64,000 nt of DNA from Alphaproteobacteria bacterium (GCA_020848095.1 JADLAT010000021.1:1-64000), one strand, 5' to 3'. Counted from the first letter of the stretch, positions 42,776-52,433 are shown. Program-made: numbers and translations. Notes: generated by a model from the letters alone, not told the origin.

Positions 42776-42942
42776 AATCTGGCTATATCCCTTCTCTTGG
42801 CTCCCTTCAGACTAGTCAGATTTCGTTAAAATTTCGTAAATTTTTGCTAAAGACTTTGCCTTTAATTTTTTGACGGCGCCGGGTTATCCACATCGGGATT
42901 TTTGTTTAAGGGCTGGAAAATCTTTGCCGAGCGCGCTGTGTG

Positions 42943-42954
42943 TGTGTTAACACA
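42943..42954. promoter_or_regulatory. 12-base palindrome upstream of acpP
   Basis: TGTGTTAACACA is a perfect palindrome, eleven bases upstream of the acpP -35. A dimeric regulator could bind it; no known regulator is assigned. Confidence 0.4.
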
Positions 42955-42965
42955 GAACAAAGTGC

Positions 42966-42994
42966 TTGCAATCGCAAAAGGGGCTGGGTAAGTT
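42966..42994 (+). promoter_or_regulatory. Probable acpP promoter
   Basis: -35 TTGCAA (42966-42971), 17-base spacer, -10 TAAGTT (42989-42994). Start of transcription near 43001, giving a leader of about 67 bases that contains the imperfect repeat GATCTAATTAGGATC. Confidence 0.45.
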
Positions 42995-43068
42995 CGCCCT
43001 TGATCTAATTAGGATCTGGGCGATGCCAGCTCAGTACCCATTCAATTCTACAAGATAAGGACAAACTG

Positions 43069-43308
43069 ATGAGTGACATTGCAACCCGCGTGAAAAAAAT
43101 TGTTGTTGAGCATCTCGGCGTCGACGAAGATAAAGTCACAGAAAGCGCCAGCTTTATTGACGATCTTGGTGCGGATTCCCTCGATACAGTTGAGTTGGTC
43201 ATGGCGTTTGAAGAAGAATTCAGTGTAGAAATACCGGACGAAGCGGCTGAAAAAATTCAGACCGTTGGCGATGCTGTGAACTTCATCAAGGAAAATTCCG
43301 CCGAGTAG
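43069..43308 (+). CDS. acpP: Acyl carrier protein
   Basis: 79 residues, strongly acidic. Phosphopantetheine is attached to S37 in [12 protein letters not shown]. Carries growing acyl chains in fatty-acid synthesis and is placed, as often, before fabF. AAGGACAAACTG lies upstream of ATG 43069. Confidence 0.97.
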   Translation: MSDIATRVKKIVVEHLGVDEDKVTESASFIDDLGADSLDTVELVMAFEEEFSVEIPDEAAEKIQTVGDAVNFIKENSAE

Positions 43309-43337
43309 CCTTCCGGCGCTCTCAAGGGGTTTTCTTA

Positions 43338-43388
43338 CGGCGGTTATTTCGCCGATAAATGCAAAGTTCAGCCGCCTCTGTGCGGCTG
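43338..43388 (+). other. Two tandem hairpins between acpP and fabF
   Basis: CGGCG/CGCCG around GTTATTT (43338-43354) and CAGCCGC/GCGGCTG around CTCTGT (43369-43388). Neither has a T-run, so they are not classic terminators; they may protect the acpP message 3' end or lower fabF read-through, fitting the higher need for ACP. Confidence 0.45.
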
Positions 43389-43437
43389 TCTTGGTATCTG
43401 GAGAATCTTGTTTTAAGGTAATAACTGTCAGGATTTT

Positions 43438-44715
43438 ATGAGCATGAGACGCGTAGTTGTAACCGGTATGGGTATTGTTTCTCCGCTAGGTGTGGGCGTT
43501 AACCACAACTGGCAGGCCCTGACAGCGGGAAAAAGCGGCCTTCGCAAAATTGAACATTTTGACCTGACCGATATATCATCACATGTGGCGGGCGTTGTCC
43601 CGCGCAGTGAGGATGAAAACCCACAAAACGGTGCCTTCAACCCCGATCTGTTTATGGCGCCAAAAGACCAGCGCAAAACCGATATTTTCATCGTTTACGC
43701 CATGGCCGCCGCGAAAGAGGCGATCGAGGATTCGGGCTGGAAGCCGGAGGGTGAAGAAGACCTCAATAAAACCGGCGTTCTTATTGGCTCAGGAATTGGC
43801 GGGCTGCGCACGACTTATGAGGCTTCAACCATTTTAAATGAGCGCGGCCCGCGCCGCCTTTCGCCCTTTACCGTTCCGGCACAGCTTATCAATCTGGCCT
43901 CCGGTCTTGTGTCTATAGAATACGGGTTTCGTGGCCCCAATCACGCCGTGGTTACGGCCTGCGCTACCGGTACACATGCTATCGGAGATGCGGCGCGCAT
44001 GATCGCGCTGGAAGATGCGGACGTCATGGTCGCAGGCGGGGCTGAGGCTGCCGTAAACCGTCTCGGCGTTTCCAGCTTTGCTGCCGCCCGCGCACTTTCA
44101 ACGGGCTATAACGACCGGCCAACCGAAGCTTCCCGCCCCTTTGATGAAGGTCGCGATGGCTTTGTCATTGCCGAGGGCGCCGGGATCGTGGTGTTGGAAG
44201 AATACGAACACGCGAAAAAGCGCGGAGCGAAAATATACGGTGAAATCATCGGTTATGGCATGTCCGGAGATGCCTATCACATCACCAGCCCCGCAGAAGA
44301 CGGCAATGGCGGTTTCCGCGCCATGCAGGCCGCGCTTAAACGGGCAAAGCTGGCACCGGAAGATATAGATTACATCAACGCTCACGGCACCTCCACGCCC
44401 GTGGGGGATGGTATTGAATGCGGCGCGGTCAAACGTCTTTTTGCACCTGCTTTGGACAAAATTTCCATGTCTTCCACCAAATCGGCTATTGGTCATTTGC
44501 TGGGCGCGGCAGGCGCGGTGGAGGCCATATATACGCTTATGGCTCTTCAAACCGGCATTTTACCGCCAACGCTTAATCTTGAGACTGTTTCCGAGCGGTG
44601 TCAGGGTATTGATCTGGTTCCCAAGGTGGCCAAGGAAAAGAAAATTCAAACGGCCCTGTCCAATTCCTTCGGGTTTGGCGGCACTAACGCTTCCCTGATT
44701 ATGCGCCGTGTTTAA
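43438..44715 (+). CDS. fabF: Beta-ketoacyl-ACP synthase II
   Basis: 425 residues. Condensing enzyme for fatty-acid elongation. C175 in TACATGTHAI, the two His residues in INAHGTSTPVGD and SAIGHLLGAAGA. C-terminal FGFGGTNASLIMRR. Overlaps mltG by eight bases. Confidence 0.97.
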   Translation: MSMRRVVVTGMGIVSPLGVGVNHNWQALTAGKSGLRKIEHFDLTDISSHVAGVVPRSEDENPQNGAFNPDLFMAPKDQRKTDIFIVYAMAAAKEAIEDSGWKPEGEEDLNKTGVLIGSGIGGLRTTYEASTILNERGPRRLSPFTVPAQLINLASGLVSIEYGFRGPNHAVVTACATGTHAIGDAARMIALEDADVMVAGGAEAAVNRLGVSSFAAARALSTGYNDRPTEASRPFDEGRDGFVIAEGAGIVVLEEYEHAKKRGAKIYGEIIGYGMSGDAYHITSPAEDGNGGFRAMQAALKRAKLAPEDIDYINAHGTSTPVGDGIECGAVKRLFAPALDKISMSSTKSAIGHLLGAAGAVEAIYTLMALQTGILPPTLNLETVSERCQGIDLVPKVAKEKKIQTALSNSFGFGGTNASLIMRRV

Positions 44716-45751
44716 AAAGCGATCTGAAAAATCATCCACCGGAAACAGGCGCGCACGCTTTTTTCTGAGCTTTCTGGCCTATGGGCTTACCCTATGCGTG
44801 GTGGCGCTGGCGGGGACATTCTGGTGGAGCGCCCATAAATTCCACGAGGCCGGCCCCTTGACCGAAACGCGGCTTTTTATGGTTGAGCGGGGCGAGGGGC
44901 TCCGGACCATCAGCAAAAATCTTCATACGCAGGGCCTCATTAATGCACCCTATATTTTTACATTAAGCGCGATGGTGAGCGGAGCTCATAATTCTCTAAA
45001 AGCCGGGGAATATGAAATTCAAGCTGCGATGAGCCAGCATGATATTCTTACGCTCCTGCAAGAGGGGAAAACATTTGCACGGCGCTTCACCATCCCCGAA
45101 GGCCGCACCAGTTTTGAAACAATAGAGATTTTAAAAGCAACCGAAGGGCTCACCGGCGAAATCGCCACCATCCCGCCCGAGGGTTCTTTATTACCCAATA
45201 CCTATGATTATCAACGGGACGAAACGCGGGAGCGGGCGCTGGGCCGCATGCAACAGGCCATGACCGATACGCTTGCGGCTTTATGGCCAAACCGCGATAG
45301 TGACCTGCCCTTTACCACACCGGAGGAGGCTATAACGCTGGCGTCCATCATTGAAAAAGAGACCGGCGCGGCGGATGAGCGTAAACGTGTGGCTGGCGTG
45401 TTTATCAATCGTCTGCGGCGCGGTATCCCGCTCCAGAGTGACCCCACCGTTATTTACGGCATTACCAAGGGTCGTCACCAAAATGAAGGCAAAGGCCCGA
45501 TCGGGCGGCGTTTACTTTCAAAAGACCTTAAAGCGGATTCGCCTTATAATACTTATAAAAATCCGGGGTTACCGCCGGGACCGATTGCCAATCCAGGGGT
45601 GGCCTCTATCGAAGCGGCGCTTCATCCTGAAAAACATGATTTCATCTATTTTGTTGCCGATGGGCAAGGCGGGCATATTTTTGCAAAAACGCTGGCCGAG
45701 CATAACAAGAACGTCGCGCAATGGCGCAAAATCAGAAAAATGCAGGAATAG
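44708..45751 (+). CDS. mltG: Endolytic murein transglycosylase MltG
   Basis: 347 residues from GTG 44708 inside the fabF end. One N-terminal membrane anchor (about 20-42), LysM-like region, then the YceG domain with LPNTYDY, the catalytic Glu in ASIIEKETG and GRRLLSKDLK...SPYNTYKNPGLPPGPI. Cuts nascent glycan strands. The acpP-fabF-mltG order is usual in alphaproteobacteria. Confidence 0.95.
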   Translation: MFKKRSEKSSTGNRRARFFLSFLAYGLTLCVVALAGTFWWSAHKFHEAGPLTETRLFMVERGEGLRTISKNLHTQGLINAPYIFTLSAMVSGAHNSLKAGEYEIQAAMSQHDILTLLQEGKTFARRFTIPEGRTSFETIEILKATEGLTGEIATIPPEGSLLPNTYDYQRDETRERALGRMQQAMTDTLAALWPNRDSDLPFTTPEEAITLASIIEKETGAADERKRVAGVFINRLRRGIPLQSDPTVIYGITKGRHQNEGKGPIGRRLLSKDLKADSPYNTYKNPGLPPGPIANPGVASIEAALHPEKHDFIYFVADGQGGHIFAKTLAEHNKNVAQWRKIRKMQE

Positions 45752-45753
45752 GC

Positions 45754-46362
45754 TTATTCCGAATCTTCGGACCCCCGTTTTTGTCCAGAATATCCGGTTT
45801 GCTGCTGGACGCCACCACCGCCGCCAGAACCCAGACCCGGGCCGCCGGGACCGGCAGGACCACGCGGCACAGCCTTGGGCGAGGCTTCCATCGCATGGCG
45901 GCGCGCCAGATGCGGCGCAAACTGCAGGCTTGAGGGAACGGCATCGCCTAAAATACAGCCCATGGCTTCTTCATCGCCCAGATCTTCCCGGTGGACGGGC
46001 TGGCCGTTAATACATTTGCGGACAAAATGATCAAACGCCACCAGCGGATTATCGCCTCTTATTTCCTGCGTCCGCATTTCGCTGCGGTAGGGATCGTCCA
46101 GAAACAGGAGGGGAATTTGGTAGGCCTGAGCAATATGGCCATCCTTGATAGCGCCGATGTGAATCCGGGGCGCCGAATCCAGCACTTCGAAAAAAGCCGA
46201 ATCAACCGGAATATTCAGCTCCATATAATCCATATCCGTAAATTCTACCGTCACGCTGCCGCTTTGCGGGTCAAAGACTGCGCCCGCGGCTTTCTTGACA
46301 AAATTTTCGCTGGACAATAGCCCGGCTTCACCTTTAGCGGTAAAAAGAAGATCAATATTCAT
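45754..46362 (-). CDS. Hypothetical protein with a Gly/Pro-rich tail
   Basis: 202 residues. A soluble domain (about 1-160; MNIDLLFTAKGEAGLLSSENF, HIGAIKDGHIAQAYQIPLLFLDDPY, NPLVAFDHFVRKC) is followed by a low-complexity tail (GPAGPGGPGLGSGGGGG). No family recognised. It ends two bases from mltG, in convergent orientation. Confidence 0.65.
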   Translation of the reverse strand: MNIDLLFTAKGEAGLLSSENFVKKAAGAVFDPQSGSVTVEFTDMDYMELNIPVDSAFFEVLDSAPRIHIGAIKDGHIAQAYQIPLLFLDDPYRSEMRTQEIRGDNPLVAFDHFVRKCINGQPVHREDLGDEEAMGCILGDAVPSSLQFAPHLARRHAMEASPKAVPRGPAGPGGPGLGSGGGGGVQQQTGYSGQKRGSEDSE

Positions 46363-46437
46363 GTAAGACTTTTACCCATCGTTATGCGTATATAGTATTC
46401 TATCAGAATTCCTGCAATTAAGAAGTCTTGACCCTGA

Positions 46438-48408
46438 ATGTGCGGCCTTACCGGTTTTTATACAAATTCAAATAATCGAACGCGGACGGATCTGCATGCG
46501 GTTGCCGGTGCTATGGCGCGCACCCTCCAGCACCGCGGGCCGGATGCTCAAGGGCTCTGGCAAGACCCCGATTCTCATGTGGTTCTGGCGCATCGCCGCC
46601 TTTCCATTCTTGATCTTTCCGCCGAGGGGGCGCAGCCGATGCTCTCGCCCTCCGGGCGGTATGTGATCGCCTATAACGGTGAATTATACAATTACCAAAG
46701 CCTGCAAAAAGAACTTGAAGCGGCAGGCGTAAAATTCAAGGGCCGCAGCGATACGGAAGTTTTTCTGGCCGGGATAGATCATTGGGGCTTGAACCAGAGC
46801 TTACAAAAAATCAACGGGATGTTCGCTTTCGTATTATGGGACCGAAAAACCCGACAAATTCATCTGGTCCGCGACCGCCTTGGAAAAAAGCCGCTTTATA
46901 TCGGCTGGGCGGGAAACACGCTGGTTTTCGGCTCAGAGCTTAAGGCCCTGCGTGCGCATCCGGATTTCAAACCCGAACTGGACCCTCAGGCGCTGTCCCT
47001 GTACCTTCAGCATGGATGGCTAAACGCTCCGTTTTGTATCTATAAGAATGTGCAGGCGCTGCTTCCCGGACACAGGATGAGCATTGATACGGAATCTTTC
47101 CAGATTGGTGCGGCGCTCACCCCCTTGATGGAGCCTTACTGGCAGCCGTTGGACGTTGCTCAAAACGCCCTAGCCGCGCGGCAGGATACTTTATCGGCAA
47201 ACGCGGCCATTGATGGCTTTAGCGAAATTCTGGAGCGTTGCGTTTCTGAGCGCATGGTCTCCGATGTACCTCTGGGGGCATTTTTATCCGGCGGCATTGA
47301 CAGCTCTGCGGTGACCGCCTTGATGCAGGCCAATGCCAGCCGCCCTGTGAAAACCTATACAATTGGTTTTGAGGATAAAGGGTTTGATGAGGCGCAGCAC
47401 GCCCGCGCGATTGCCGCGCATCTGGGGACGGATCATCATGAGCTTTATCTCACCGGCGCGGATGCCAGAAATACTATCGCGGCTTTACCGGAAATTTATG
47501 ACGAGCCTTTTGCTGATATTTCTTCGATCCCCACCTATCTGGTCAGCACATTTGCCCGCAAAAGTGTGACCGTTGCCCTGTCCGGTGATGGCGGCGATGA
47601 AATGCTGGGCGGGTATGAGCGCCATTTGCGCGCGCCGCAAATCTGGAAAACAATGCAGGTTATTCCCGCCCCTGTGCGACGGGCAATGGAAGAAATCTTG
47701 CGCCGTATCCCTGCGCATTATCTGGGCAAGCTGCGCCGGAACAGCCCGCAATTTGGCACAAAACTGCACAAGGCAGCCGGGATTTTTGCGCTGGGTTCAC
47801 AGGAAGAAATCTATGACCGTTTAATCTCTGCATGGGACGTGCCGCCCGTTTCCGGCGCTCATGGAGCCAGCGGCTTTCTAAACGCCGACGCGGCGCTACC
47901 GCCGGGTTTGAGCTTTGCCGAAAAAATGATGCTCTGGGACACAATTTCATATCTGCCGGGTGATATTCTAACCAAAGTTGACCGCGCCAGCATGGCCGTG
48001 TCGCTGGAGGTGCGGGCGCCTCTACTGGACAGGCGTATATTTGAATATGTCTGGAGCTTGCCGGAATCCTTTAAAATCAGGCCACGCGGCGCTAACGGCC
48101 TCTCAAGCCCGCAAGGCAAGTGGCTGCTGCGCGAGGTGCTGGCCCGGCATGTGCCCCGCGAAATGTTCGAGCGTCCGAAACAGGGCTTTTCCATTCCTCT
48201 GGGCGCTTGGCTGCGCGGTCCGCTTCGTGAGTGGGCCGAAAATCTGCTTCAGGAATCATCGCTTCAGGAGACCGGATTACTGGACGTGCAGGCGATACGG
48301 CGCGTGTGGCTTGCCCATCTTAACGGACAAGGGAGCCATGAAACCGCGCTTTGGAATGTTTTAATGTTTCAAGCTTGGCATGCGCGCTGGCTTTGCGTAA
48401 AAAAATAA
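46438..48408 (+). CDS. Asparagine synthase (glutamine-hydrolysing), amidotransferase of a polysaccharide locus
   Basis: 656 residues. Class II glutaminase with Cys2 (MCGLTGFY), GPDAQG and YNGELYNY; the synthetase half has the PP-loop SGGIDSSAV near 284 and ALSGDGGDEMLGGYERH. It is similar to asnB but sits before an SDR epimerase and a GT4 glycosyltransferase, where such enzymes amidate sugars or peptides in surface glycans rather than make asparagine. Which role holds cannot be decided here. Confidence 0.85.
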   Translation: MCGLTGFYTNSNNRTRTDLHAVAGAMARTLQHRGPDAQGLWQDPDSHVVLAHRRLSILDLSAEGAQPMLSPSGRYVIAYNGELYNYQSLQKELEAAGVKFKGRSDTEVFLAGIDHWGLNQSLQKINGMFAFVLWDRKTRQIHLVRDRLGKKPLYIGWAGNTLVFGSELKALRAHPDFKPELDPQALSLYLQHGWLNAPFCIYKNVQALLPGHRMSIDTESFQIGAALTPLMEPYWQPLDVAQNALAARQDTLSANAAIDGFSEILERCVSERMVSDVPLGAFLSGGIDSSAVTALMQANASRPVKTYTIGFEDKGFDEAQHARAIAAHLGTDHHELYLTGADARNTIAALPEIYDEPFADISSIPTYLVSTFARKSVTVALSGDGGDEMLGGYERHLRAPQIWKTMQVIPAPVRRAMEEILRRIPAHYLGKLRRNSPQFGTKLHKAAGIFALGSQEEIYDRLISAWDVPPVSGAHGASGFLNADAALPPGLSFAEKMMLWDTISYLPGDILTKVDRASMAVSLEVRAPLLDRRIFEYVWSLPESFKIRPRGANGLSSPQGKWLLREVLARHVPREMFERPKQGFSIPLGAWLRGPLREWAENLLQESSLQETGLLDVQAIRRVWLAHLNGQGSHETALWNVLMFQAWHARWLCVKK

Positions 48409-48431
48409 CAGCAAACGGATAAGGATTTATC

Positions 48432-49400
48432 ATGAAAATAGCAATCACGGGCGGCGCAGGATTCATCGGCACCATGCTGGCGGGGCTTTTAAAGAATGAC
48501 GGCCATACGCTGCGGCTGATCGATTTGAAAAAATCGGAGGCTTTTCCTGAAAACTCGCACATTGCCGATATTACAGATGCCTCGGCCCTGGATAAGGCTC
48601 TTGCAGGTGTTGATGTGATCTATCATCTGGCGGCGGAGCATCGTGATGATGTTTCCCCGGTGCAAAAATATTACGATGTGAACGTCAAGGGCGGCGAAAA
48701 CGTCATAAATTCTGCTAAAAACCATGGCATAAAACGCATTATCTTCACAAGCTCTGTCGCCGTTTACGGCCTGAATGCCGGGGATTCGCGGGAGAGCGAT
48801 ACGCCGGATCCGTTTAATGATTATGGCCGCTCGAAATTGGAGAGTGAAAAAACTTTCATGCAATGGGCTGCGGAAGACGCAAGCCGGAGTCTTGGCATTC
48901 TTCGTCTGGTGGCCACTTTCGGGCCCGGAAACCGTGGGAATATCTATACGTTAATGAGCCAGATTGCCGCCGGAAAATTCGTGATGATCGGCAGAGGGCA
49001 AAATTGTAAATCCATCGCCTATGTCGGCAATGTTGCCGCATTTTTGCAGCATATGCTGGGCTTTAATTCCGGCACGCATCTTTATAATTATGCCGATAAG
49101 CCCGATCTTGATATGCGCAATATGGTTTTGGACATCCGCCGCGCTCTGGGGCGAAAGGGGCTGGGGCCGCAAATGCCCTATGCCGCCGGGCTGGTGGGCG
49201 GAACAGCCTTTGATGTTGCCGCAAAAATAACAGGACGGCCTTTCCCGATCAGCGCCATTCGCGTTAAAAAATTCTGCGCCAATACGGTGGTCAATGCGGA
49301 TAAACTCTCTGAAACCGGTTTTACCGCCCCTTTTTCCCTGCGGCAGGGTTTGCAGGAAATGATCCTGAATGAGTTTTCTTCCGCTCGAAAGGCGGCCTGA
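48432..49400 (+). CDS. NAD-dependent sugar epimerase/dehydratase (extended SDR)
   Basis: 322 residues. N-terminal GGAGFIG nucleotide-binding loop, VIYHLAAEHRD, FTSSVAVYG and the catalytic YGRSK (Tyr and Lys). UDP-sugar or dTDP-sugar modification is expected. AAGGAT precedes ATG 48432 by about seven bases. Next to the amidotransferase and GT4 genes. Confidence 0.88.
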   Translation: MKIAITGGAGFIGTMLAGLLKNDGHTLRLIDLKKSEAFPENSHIADITDASALDKALAGVDVIYHLAAEHRDDVSPVQKYYDVNVKGGENVINSAKNHGIKRIIFTSSVAVYGLNAGDSRESDTPDPFNDYGRSKLESEKTFMQWAAEDASRSLGILRLVATFGPGNRGNIYTLMSQIAAGKFVMIGRGQNCKSIAYVGNVAAFLQHMLGFNSGTHLYNYADKPDLDMRNMVLDIRRALGRKGLGPQMPYAAGLVGGTAFDVAAKITGRPFPISAIRVKKFCANTVVNADKLSETGFTAPFSLRQGLQEMILNEFSSARKAA

Positions 49401-49401
49401 G

Positions 49402-50565
49402 ATGCCTGAAAAAAAGCTGCTATACGTTATCAATCACATTGACTGGTTCTGGAGCCACCGCCTTGCGCTGGCGGAAGGCGCGCAGCAGGAAGGCTGGGTT
49501 GTCGGCGTAGCGGTAACTGGCGCTGGCAAGGATGAGCGGCTGGGGGAAAAAGGGTTTGGCGCTTTTGAGCTTCCGCCTGCGGATAAAGGCTTTGCGCCTT
49601 TCACCATTCTGAAAATTGTGTATGCGGTTTATAATCTGCTCCAAAAAGAAAAACCGGATGTCGTTCATGCCATTACTTTAAAATACGCCTTTATCGCCGG
49701 GCTGGCTGCACGATTTGATAAAAATGTGCGAGTCGTGCATACGCTGGCCGGGCTGGGCTATCTGTTTTCCGGAGAGGGTTTTAAGCCCAAAATGCTGCGC
49801 ACGCTGGTGGGGCCGTTTTTGAAACTGGCATTGAAACACCCGCGGGCGCAGATCATATTTCAAAACCCGGATGATCAGGATTTAATGATCCATCGGGGCT
49901 TTGTTCACCGGGAGCAATGCCATCTTATCCGGGGATCCGGGGTTGATCTGGATATTTTCTCTGTGATGGATGCGCAAAAAGAAGACCCACCGATCGTTTT
50001 GATGCCGACGCGGCTGGTGCATGATAAAGGGATTGCGGTTTTTATTCAGGCCGCCTGTCTCCTGCAAGCTCGAGGCGTTGAGGCGCGTTTTCAGCTCGCA
50101 GGCGGGCTTACGCGCAATAACCCTTTGGCGATTTCAAAAGAGCAAATGGAAAAAATGCTTGAAAATACCCCGGTTGAATGGCTGGGCCGGGTTGAGGATA
50201 TGCCCGGTCTTTTGGCGCGGGCCTCTATCATATGCTATCCCTCATACTATGGAGAGGGCATTCCCAAAGTGCTTCTGGAGGCCGCCGCCAGTGGTCTTGC
50301 CATTGTCACCACCGATCATCCAGGCTGCCGGGAGGCCGTCAAGGACGGTGAAAACGGCTTACTGGTCCCCCCGCGTGATGCAAGGGCAACGGCGGACGCA
50401 CTGGAAACCCTGCTGGCGGATAAAGGCTTGCGCGCACAAATGGGCCAGGCGGGGCGCAAGCGGGCGGAAACGCATTTCGATGTGCGTTTGATCGTTAAAG
50501 ACACTTTGCGCGTTTACAATGTCACCCCGGCTTCGTATGGTGAAGATCATTTTTCCGGAGGATGA
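49402..50565 (+). CDS. GT4-family glycosyltransferase
   Basis: About 387 residues of GT-B fold. KLLYVINHIDWFWSHRLALAEGA at the start, RVVHTLAGLGYLFSGEG, PTRLVHDKGI and YPSYYGEGIPKVLLEAAASGL (the donor-sugar motif of GT4). Resembles PglA and CapM-like enzymes. ATG 49402 follows the SDR stop by one base; the ATG at 49369 lies within the SDR gene. Overlaps yqgE by four bases (ATGA). Confidence 0.88.
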   Translation: MPEKKLLYVINHIDWFWSHRLALAEGAQQEGWVVGVAVTGAGKDERLGEKGFGAFELPPADKGFAPFTILKIVYAVYNLLQKEKPDVVHAITLKYAFIAGLAARFDKNVRVVHTLAGLGYLFSGEGFKPKMLRTLVGPFLKLALKHPRAQIIFQNPDDQDLMIHRGFVHREQCHLIRGSGVDLDIFSVMDAQKEDPPIVLMPTRLVHDKGIAVFIQAACLLQARGVEARFQLAGGLTRNNPLAISKEQMEKMLENTPVEWLGRVEDMPGLLARASIICYPSYYGEGIPKVLLEAAASGLAIVTTDHPGCREAVKDGENGLLVPPRDARATADALETLLADKGLRAQMGQAGRKRAETHFDVRLIVKDTLRVYNVTPASYGEDHFSGG

Positions 50566-51161
50566 GCGTGGGACAGTCTGAAGCAATCGACAATAAAGGA
50601 TTTCTGGCGGGGCGGTTGTTACTGGCCATGCCCGGAATCGGCGATCCGCGCTTTAATCGCGCCGTTATCTTTATCTGTGCCCATGATCAAAAAGGGGCCA
50701 TGGGTCTGGTCGTCAATCAAGAGCGCAATGACATGGTGTTTTTTGATCTTCTGACACAATTGAACATCGCTTCGGACATCAAAATCAATGCGAATATGCG
50801 CTCTTTGCCCGTTATGCGGGGCGGCCCGGTTGAGGCAGCGCGCGGCTTTTTACTTCATTCCCCCGATTTCGCGCGCGAGGAAACGATAAACGTCGATAAA
50901 CAATTCAGCGTCACCGGAACGGTTGAGGCCTTAAAAGCCGTGGCCTTAGGCAAGGGGCCGGACAAGGCTTTATTTTTACTGGGATATGCCGGCTGGGAAT
51001 CCGGACAGCTGGAACAGGAAATCCTTCAAAATGCCTGGCTTGTTGCCGACCCTGACCAGGATGTTATCTTTCATAAAGATGCTACCTCGAAATGGCAGAT
51101 GGCCGTTTCCGGGCTGGGTTTTGATCCTTCCATGCTTTCAGCAAATAGCGGGCATGCCTGA
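50562..51161 (+). CDS. YqgE/AlgH (UPF0301) family protein
   Basis: 199 residues. GRLLLAMPGIGDPRFNRAVIFICAHD, GAMGLVVN, GGPV and LGYAGWESGQLE are diagnostic of the family. Its function is unknown in detail; AlgH influences alginate regulation in Pseudomonas. Translationally coupled to the GT4 gene. Confidence 0.92.
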   Translation: MSVGQSEAIDNKGFLAGRLLLAMPGIGDPRFNRAVIFICAHDQKGAMGLVVNQERNDMVFFDLLTQLNIASDIKINANMRSLPVMRGGPVEAARGFLLHSPDFAREETINVDKQFSVTGTVEALKAVALGKGPDKALFLLGYAGWESGQLEQEILQNAWLVADPDQDVIFHKDATSKWQMAVSGLGFDPSMLSANSGHA

Positions 51162-51210
51162 TCTTTCCGAGATTAAAGCACTCCGGAGGGATGCCTCTTA
51201 AAAAAAATGC

Positions 51211-51762
51211 TTAGGGCGTCATGCGGATAATCTGCGGCTGCGGCTGCGCGAGATCATCCACTTGAGAGGTCAAGGGCAGCGTATAGTCAAAGGCAGCAAC
51301 GATCTGACCACTGCTGGCGTCCGTGATTCGGCTGGCGACTTTTACCTCCGTTCGCTCATGGGACAAAGTGCCGGAGAGAATAAAGGCCGGGCGGGCGTTT
51401 ACGTCACCCGCCGGACGCCGGTAATTAGGGTCCGGCGTGGATGCCACAGCGTCAAGCCCGACCCGATAACCCAGCTGGGCCAGTCTTGTTCCAATCTGCT
51501 CCGGGATAGATTTGCTTAAGGACGATACCATGCCGGGATGCTGTCTGTCGGCCAAAGGCTCGGCCCGTATCATTGCATGGCGGTCAATATAGGTGCGGGC
51601 CTGCCCGATCAAATAATCGGCGGCAGCGTTGTTTTTATCAATAAAATTAATATCCCCCCGGCGGAAAATACCATGGGTCATTGTATCCATAATCACAGGG
51701 GTGCACCCCGCCACGACCAAAGCCGTAAAAATGCTCAACGTGTAAAACAGGGAGGTTCTCAC
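51211..51762 (-). CDS. FlgO-family outer-membrane lipoprotein
   Basis: 183 residues. Lipoprotein signal with C20 (TALVVAGC). The mature part NNAAADYLIGQARTYIDR, SIPEQIGTRLAQLGYRVG and FILSGTLSHERTEVKVASRITDASSGQIV matches FlgO-type proteins, which in Vibrio help anchor the flagellum in the outer membrane. No other flagellar gene is adjacent here. Overlaps the next lipoprotein gene by four bases. Confidence 0.78.
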   Translation of the reverse strand: MRTSLFYTLSIFTALVVAGCTPVIMDTMTHGIFRRGDINFIDKNNAAADYLIGQARTYIDRHAMIRAEPLADRQHPGMVSSLSKSIPEQIGTRLAQLGYRVGLDAVASTPDPNYRRPAGDVNARPAFILSGTLSHERTEVKVASRITDASSGQIVAAFDYTLPLTSQVDDLAQPQPQIIRMTP

Positions 51763-52433
51763 CGCTCATCCATTCCTGTATTCATTTTCTGCCGCGCGGA
51801 GGGTTGCTCTTTTATCGGGCTTTCATAACCTGCAACATACGCGCCGGGTTTATAACCATAAAGCGGCAATTCATAAACACCGCTGACTTTTTGCAGCCAT
51901 TGGCCGTCTTGAATAATGCCGATCACAAGCTGGATATTCCCCGCCGCCGGGACGAAGCGGGAGTCTTGGAAATCAGGTTCCTGATCACCATTATAGCGTT
52001 TATCCGGGCTACGCTGGAGCGGGCCAGTCTGCGCAGGGTCGTAAGCGGAATAAAACACGGACGGTACACCATCCGCAGAATCAACCAATCTGTGCCCGTA
52101 AATACGCAGCTCTTCCCGCAAGGTGGAATCGAATGTGCCCTGAAAAGCATTTTTCTTAAGGTCTGTTTGCAAGAACGCTTCTTGCGGAATTTGCAGATCA
52201 TTCGTTCGAGCCTTGAGCAGAAGGTCACGCACAGCATGGCGCCATTGCTCCATAACCGCTTCATTTTCTGCTGCGGTATATTCATAGCCGATATCGGAAG
52301 CCTCCGGCCCCGGTGGCGATTTATAGTTATTCTGATGATAGCTGTAACCGGCAGGCATGAAAGTCGGGTCCCATAGCGAACGACAGCCGGAAAGGGCAAG
52401 CACGCTGAGAAGGGAGAGCATAAAAACGCGCAT
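51759..52433 (-). CDS. Lipoprotein of unknown function, partner of the FlgO-like gene
   Basis: 224 residues. Lipobox LALSGC with C17; the mature part is hydrophilic (FMPAGYSYHQNNYKSPPGPE) without recognised domain. First gene of a two-gene unit with the FlgO-like gene, so a joint envelope or flagellar role is likely. Confidence 0.75.
   Translation of the reverse strand: MRVFMLSLLSVLALSGCRSLWDPTFMPAGYSYHQNNYKSPPGPEASDIGYEYTAAENEAVMEQWRHAVRDLLLKARTNDLQIPQEAFLQTDLKKNAFQGTFDSTLREELRIYGHRLVDSADGVPSVFYSAYDPAQTGPLQRSPDKRYNGDQEPDFQDSRFVPAAGNIQLVIGIIQDGQWLQKVSGVYELPLYGYKPGAYVAGYESPIKEQPSARQKMNTGMDER

Noticed and set aside
51804..52376. 190-residue plus-strand open frame
   Set aside because: Antisense to the lipoprotein gene with a proper lipobox.
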